Positions 5,580 to 8,051 of a DNA stretch of 8,051 bases are shown here, piece after piece. Source of the stretch: CAKQOE01 sp051892195 (lineage in GTDB: Bacteria; Bacillota; Clostridia; Peptostreptococcales; Anaerovoracaceae); NCBI GenBank assembly GCA_051892195.1, contig JBJFFZ010000138.1:1-8051 (forward strand). The letters run 5' to 3'. The position numbers and the translations under genes are program-made. The first letter of the stretch is position 1. Each line of letters starts with the position of its first letter. The notes below the pieces were generated by a model. It was not told where the DNA came from. It did no database searches and saw only the letters and a list, made by a program, of their open reading frames with translations.

Positions 5580-6260
5580 TTATGCCTGTAATGAAAAATC
5601 ATCAAATCCATCGCTGATGCTGGCAATCTTGCCATCTGCATCATACGAAATGGTCATGCGTGTCGGTTCCCGTCCATCTTCATAGAAATAGAATACCGTC
5701 GGAGAAGCCAGTGCCCATGTGCCCGGGTACTCATCCTGACCATAGATCAGCTTTGCGGTTGCATCTGCATTGATCTCAATGCTGGCTTCACCCCGCTCTT
5801 CCCGAACATAAACAGCCGGCAGCTTTGCAGCAAGTTCTGCCTCGTCGCCTCTTGAATACCAGACGCCGGAAACTGCTTCGTAGCACGTGAAGTTGTCATA
5901 AATCAGGAGATCCACCTCATCTCCGTCTTCCGGAACCAGATGACCCTCATCCGTTTCCTTTAACCAGTAATCTCCTGTAGTTTCACCGGCCTTCACAAAA
6001 GACACGGACCTGCCTGATTCCGAACCTGCATTCATGAAGAACAGGTACTCATCCCCCTTCACGCCTTCCGGATACCAGTAATCACTGGTGTCATCGCCAT
6101 TGTCGGCCGAACCGCAGTCAAGATCCTGAGCCTTGACATTTGCTGCCGGAGTCAGAGAACTGAAGCCTGTTTTTCCGCCCTCCTTGCCGCCGCATGCACA
6201 CATGCCAAGCAAAAGCACAACCGACAGCCCCAAAGCTGCAAGCTTTTTTGCATTTAACAT
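5580..6260 (-). CDS. putative secreted lipoprotein of unknown function
   Basis: The 226-residue product has a short basic N-terminus (NAKK), a hydrophobic stretch LAALGLSVVLLLGM (7-20) and Cys at 21 and 23 followed by GGKEGG. The best lipidation site is Cys23, with Ala at -1, so the mature protein should be anchored to the outer face of the membrane by a flexible Gly/Lys/Ser linker. The remainder is acidic and rich in aromatic and beta-prone segments, for example DYWYPEG (60-66), GVWYSRGDEAEL (132-143) and RMTISYDADGKIASI (201-215). This looks like a small beta-sheet domain, perhaps lipocalin-like, but I recognise no family. AGGAGGG at 6267-6273 supports the start. The gene has its own promoter and a strong terminator, so it is monocistronic and gives no functional clue through its neighbours. 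Confidence 0.8.
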   Translation of the reverse strand: MLNAKKLAALGLSVVLLLGMCACGGKEGGKTGFSSLTPAANVKAQDLDCGSADNGDDTSDYWYPEGVKGDEYLFFMNAGSESGRSVSFVKAGETTGDYWLKETDEGHLVPEDGDEVDLLIYDNFTCYEAVSGVWYSRGDEAELAAKLPAVYVREERGEASIEINADATAKLIYGQDEYPGTWALASPTVFYFYEDGREPTRMTISYDADGKIASISDGFDDFSLQA

Positions 6261-6326
6261 AATCGTCCCTCCTTAACATTTGCACAGAATGATCTGCTCC
6301 ACACTGCTTGCCCTTTTACATTGTAC

Positions 6327-6355
6327 ATTTTATCATACAATAAAATACCCGGCAA
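6327..6355 (-). promoter_or_regulatory. promoter of the lipoprotein gene
   Basis: Reading the minus strand, TTGCCG (6350-6355) and TAAAAT (6327-6332) are 17 bp apart, with TG one base upstream of the -10, so this is an extended -10 promoter. It leaves an untranslated leader of about 60 nt. It lies in the gap after the MFS stop codon, so the lipoprotein can be transcribed separately. Confidence 0.65.
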
Positions 6356-6427
6356 TGTTTTTCAAATGCTCAGCAATACCGCTCTTTCGATTTATGCACA
6401 AACAGAGTCCGGAGCCCCGCCAGCTTC

Positions 6428-7810
6428 TCATTTTTCTCCGGGTACGCGCGTTATGAAAACAGCCAGTACCAGGCCGGCTACAGCAAAGGCGAAAGCCAGG
6501 AGGCATACAGAATTGAATCCTTTCGACGCATCTGAGAACAGTCCGTAGACACCGGAAAATAAAGAGGAGCCGATGCAGCCTGCTATTTGAAATCCGGTAC
6601 TCATGACCGTGACGCCGTGGGGATTTTGCTCCGGACTCAGATGAGACAGGGCAAAGGACTGAACTGGCCCGATGATCAGAGCCGAACCGCAGATGACAGG
6701 GATGTATAAAACTGCCAATACCACAGGGAGCCCTGCTTCATAAGCAAACCCTAATGCAAGGGTACAGATGCCGATGCATACAAAACCCGCCGGAAGCAGA
6801 ATCTTTCCGCCTTTTTTATCGTAAATTCTGCCCGCCAGAGGAGATACGACACACGAAAGCAGGATTGCGGGAAACAGTACCATGGAGGCACTGAATGCGG
6901 ACAGTCCCATGGAGCTCTGCATAAACAGCGGCATGACGATGTTCATGGCGAAGATTACCAAAAGCGCAATCATATTCAGGATGACGCCTGCGGAAAATGC
7001 CCTGATGCGCAGCGGCTGAAGCTGAATCAGTGGATCTTTCAGTTTCTTCTGCCGCTTTACAAATAATATCATGCACAGGATACCCACGAGTGCGGCTCCG
7101 GCTGCAAGAAGCACATTTCCGCCAAAAACAGTTGAAATGCCATACAGAATTCCAATCAATGACAGACTGATCAGAATAACGGAAAACACATCCAGCTTCG
7201 GAGATGTCAGCGTTGCGACATCCGGCAGCAGAAAAGCCCCACACAAAAAACAGAGCAGCGAAAGTGCGCCGAAGAACCAGAGCAGGAAATGCCAATCGAA
7301 GAATTCAAGCAGCGTTCCTGCCACAATGACGCTGGAGGATGGTCCCAGCGTAGTCATAGCTCCCATGATTCCCATATAGGTTCCCAGTTTCTGCTTTGGA
7401 GCTGCCTCCAGTGTGATATTCATGCCAATGGGAATCAGCATGCCTGTGCCGAGTGCCTGCACGATACGGCCAGTCAGAAGAACCGGAAAACTGGAGGACA
7501 TAGCACCGATCACGCTACCGGCAACCAGCAGTCCCACAGTAAACAGATATAGCGGCCGGGTCCTGATGCTCCTGTACAGGAATGCAGAAACCGGCACCAT
7601 GACTGCTGCGCCCAGCATATATGCGGCTGCCAGCCACTGTACCGTTCCAACGCCTATGTCAAAGTCCCGCATTACATGTGCAAAGGACACGTTGAGAAAC
7701 GTCTCGTTGAAGGTAGCAAGAAATGCTGAAAATGCAGCCACAAAGATGATAGACCGATCGTTCTTCCTTTCCGGCTTTCCGCATAGTACCTGTTCATTTG
7801 CTTCTGTCAT
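6428..7810 (-). CDS. MFS multidrug efflux transporter, DHA2 (EmrB/QacA, LmrB-like) group
   Basis: This 460-residue integral membrane protein is predicted to export drugs or other small toxic compounds using the proton gradient. Length and hydrophobic pattern fit the 14-helix DHA2 family. Helix 1 carries NETFLNVSF (35-43), in place of the classical LDxTIVNVALP but typical of LmrB-like members. Motif B is around RIVQALGTGM (115-124), with the conserved Arg115. The antiporter motif C region is GIMGAMTTLGPSSS (147-160), where GPSSS replaces the usual GPxxGG. The first motif A is degenerate (YRSIRTRP, 79-86), but its second-half counterpart GRIYDKKGGK (327-336) is well kept. The ATG is supported by AAAGGAG at 7817-7823, six bases upstream; a small CTTT-CAG-AAAG hairpin at 7820-7830 may partly mask it. 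The gene stands alone behind a long structured leader. Substrate cannot be told from sequence. No clear terminator was seen after its stop. Confidence 0.9.
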   Translation of the reverse strand: MTEANEQVLCGKPERKNDRSIIFVAAFSAFLATFNETFLNVSFAHVMRDFDIGVGTVQWLAAAYMLGAAVMVPVSAFLYRSIRTRPLYLFTVGLLVAGSVIGAMSSSFPVLLTGRIVQALGTGMLIPIGMNITLEAAPKQKLGTYMGIMGAMTTLGPSSSVIVAGTLLEFFDWHFLLWFFGALSLLCFLCGAFLLPDVATLTSPKLDVFSVILISLSLIGILYGISTVFGGNVLLAAGAALVGILCMILFVKRQKKLKDPLIQLQPLRIRAFSAGVILNMIALLVIFAMNIVMPLFMQSSMGLSAFSASMVLFPAILLSCVVSPLAGRIYDKKGGKILLPAGFVCIGICTLALGFAYEAGLPVVLAVLYIPVICGSALIIGPVQSFALSHLSPEQNPHGVTVMSTGFQIAGCIGSSLFSGVYGLFSDASKGFNSVCLLAFAFAVAGLVLAVFITRVPGEK

Positions 7811-7853
7811 AAAAAACTCCTTTCAGAAAGTGATATGCCTGGAACAATTTGAT

Positions 7854-7967
7854 CTACAGACACACACAACACACCTCAGAACGAAAAAAAGCAAAAATAA
7901 AAACACACGCTCTGCAGGCAATACCGTAATCAGATTTACGAGCCTCAGCTCCACGTGTGTCGTTCAT
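7854..7967 (-). CDS. possible 37-residue leader peptide upstream of the MFS transporter
   Basis: A short ORF begins with ATG at 7965-7967 and ends with TAG at 7854-7856, between the transporter's promoter and its ribosome binding site. The peptide starts MNDTRG, has a charged N-terminal third, then the stretch KSDYGIACRACVF, and ends in a Phe/Cys-rich tail. The tail's Phe codons come from the U-tract of the overlapping terminator-like structure. I see no Shine-Dalgarno sequence in the roughly 30 nt between the predicted transcription start and the ATG, so translation is uncertain. Ribosome-controlled leader peptides are known upstream of several antibiotic-resistance and efflux genes in Firmicutes, and the position fits that role. 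The peptide itself is not one I recognise, and the ORF could be a by-product of a purely RNA-based control element. Confidence 0.35.
   Translation of the reverse strand: MNDTRGAEARKSDYGIACRACVFIFAFFRSEVCCVCL
7893..7961 (-). terminator. terminator-like structure (putative attenuator) in the MFS leader
   Basis: On the minus strand ACACACG (7954-7960) pairs with CGTGTGT (7903-7909), and a G-U pair can extend the stem. The stem runs directly into TTTTTATTTTT (7893-7903), with a second run of seven T at 7884-7890. The 44-nt interior can form two smaller hairpins, with arms at 7940-7943/7948-7951 and 7925-7929/7936-7940, so the whole resembles a branched terminator rather than a simple one. GU-rich sequence further downstream (about 7860-7875) could compete for the 5' arm. 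Its place between the promoter and the gene implies conditional termination. The stem is only 7-8 bp around a long loop, so strength is uncertain. Confidence 0.5.
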
Positions 7968-8003
7968 GTGTATGTTATTTTTAACTGTAACCAGTACTGT
8001 TGC

Positions 8004-8032
8004 ATTTTACCAGTTTTTTATTTGACGGTCAA
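8004..8032 (-). promoter_or_regulatory. promoter of the MFS transporter
   Basis: On the minus strand TTGACC (8027-8032) and TAAAAT (8004-8009) are separated by 17 bp, and TG stands one base upstream of the -10 hexamer, giving an extended -10. The predicted start is near 7997, which gives a leader of about 185 nt before the gene. Two short perfect palindromes touch the -35 region: TTGACGGTCAA at 8022-8032 and TCAAGCTTGA at 8029-8038. CAGTACTG (7992-7999) lies on the predicted start. Any of these could be a repressor site, but each is short. Confidence 0.75.
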
Positions 8033-8051
8033 GCTTGAAATTTTTTCCAAT

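Noticed and set aside
6317..6325. TACATTGTA in the lipoprotein promoter as a third BlaI-type box
   Set aside because: The spacer is one base rather than two and the flanking bases do not match the 12-mers at the operon, so membership in the same regulon is not supported.
1..8051. CRISPR array, tRNA, rRNA, transposase or integration site
   Set aside because: No regularly spaced repeats, cloverleaf, transposase motifs or flanking terminal repeats were found by reading both strands.

Overview
All eight protein-coding genes lie on the minus strand, so the window is transcribed from right to left. Balanced GC content, strong GGAGG-type ribosome binding sites, sigma-A style -35/-10 promoters, and the families present (BlaI/BlaR1, DUF2325, WYL regulator, Cys-anchored lipoprotein) point to a Gram-positive anaerobic Firmicute. 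The class Clostridia, perhaps Lachnospiraceae, is the likeliest source. This is inferred from gene content and was not tested by a search.

Layout in transcription order. At the right edge (8032-6428) is a drug-efflux type MFS transporter of the EmrB/QacA-LmrB group. Its promoter is near consensus, and its leader of about 190 nt holds a 37-codon ORF and a terminator-like structure, which suggests attenuation control. Next come an orphan lipoprotein (6260-5580) with its own promoter and a strong terminator, and a GNAT acetyltransferase (5370-4942). A small DUF2325 protein (4623-4330) follows. It has a near-consensus promoter with a DtxR-like palindrome at the start site and a second copy of the core near its ribosome binding site.

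The best-defined system is the three-gene operon 4212-1332: a BlaI-type repressor, a BlaR1-like M56 membrane protease/sensor, and a four- to five-helix membrane protein translationally coupled to it. A perfect 32-bp palindrome made of two BlaI-type boxes covers the region from the -10 hexamer to the Shine-Dalgarno. This predicts autoregulation: the repressor closes the operon, and the M56 protease, on sensing something outside the cell, causes the repressor to be inactivated. The sensor lacks a visible penicillin-binding SxxK motif and no beta-lactamase is present, so the signal and the third gene's role are open.

At the left is a WYL-domain regulator (1157-135) with its own promoter. It is followed by a cluster of palindromes at the window edge (8-60). 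GGATGCC-based palindromes also flank the GNAT gene. No rRNA, tRNA, CRISPR array, transposase or phage gene was seen.
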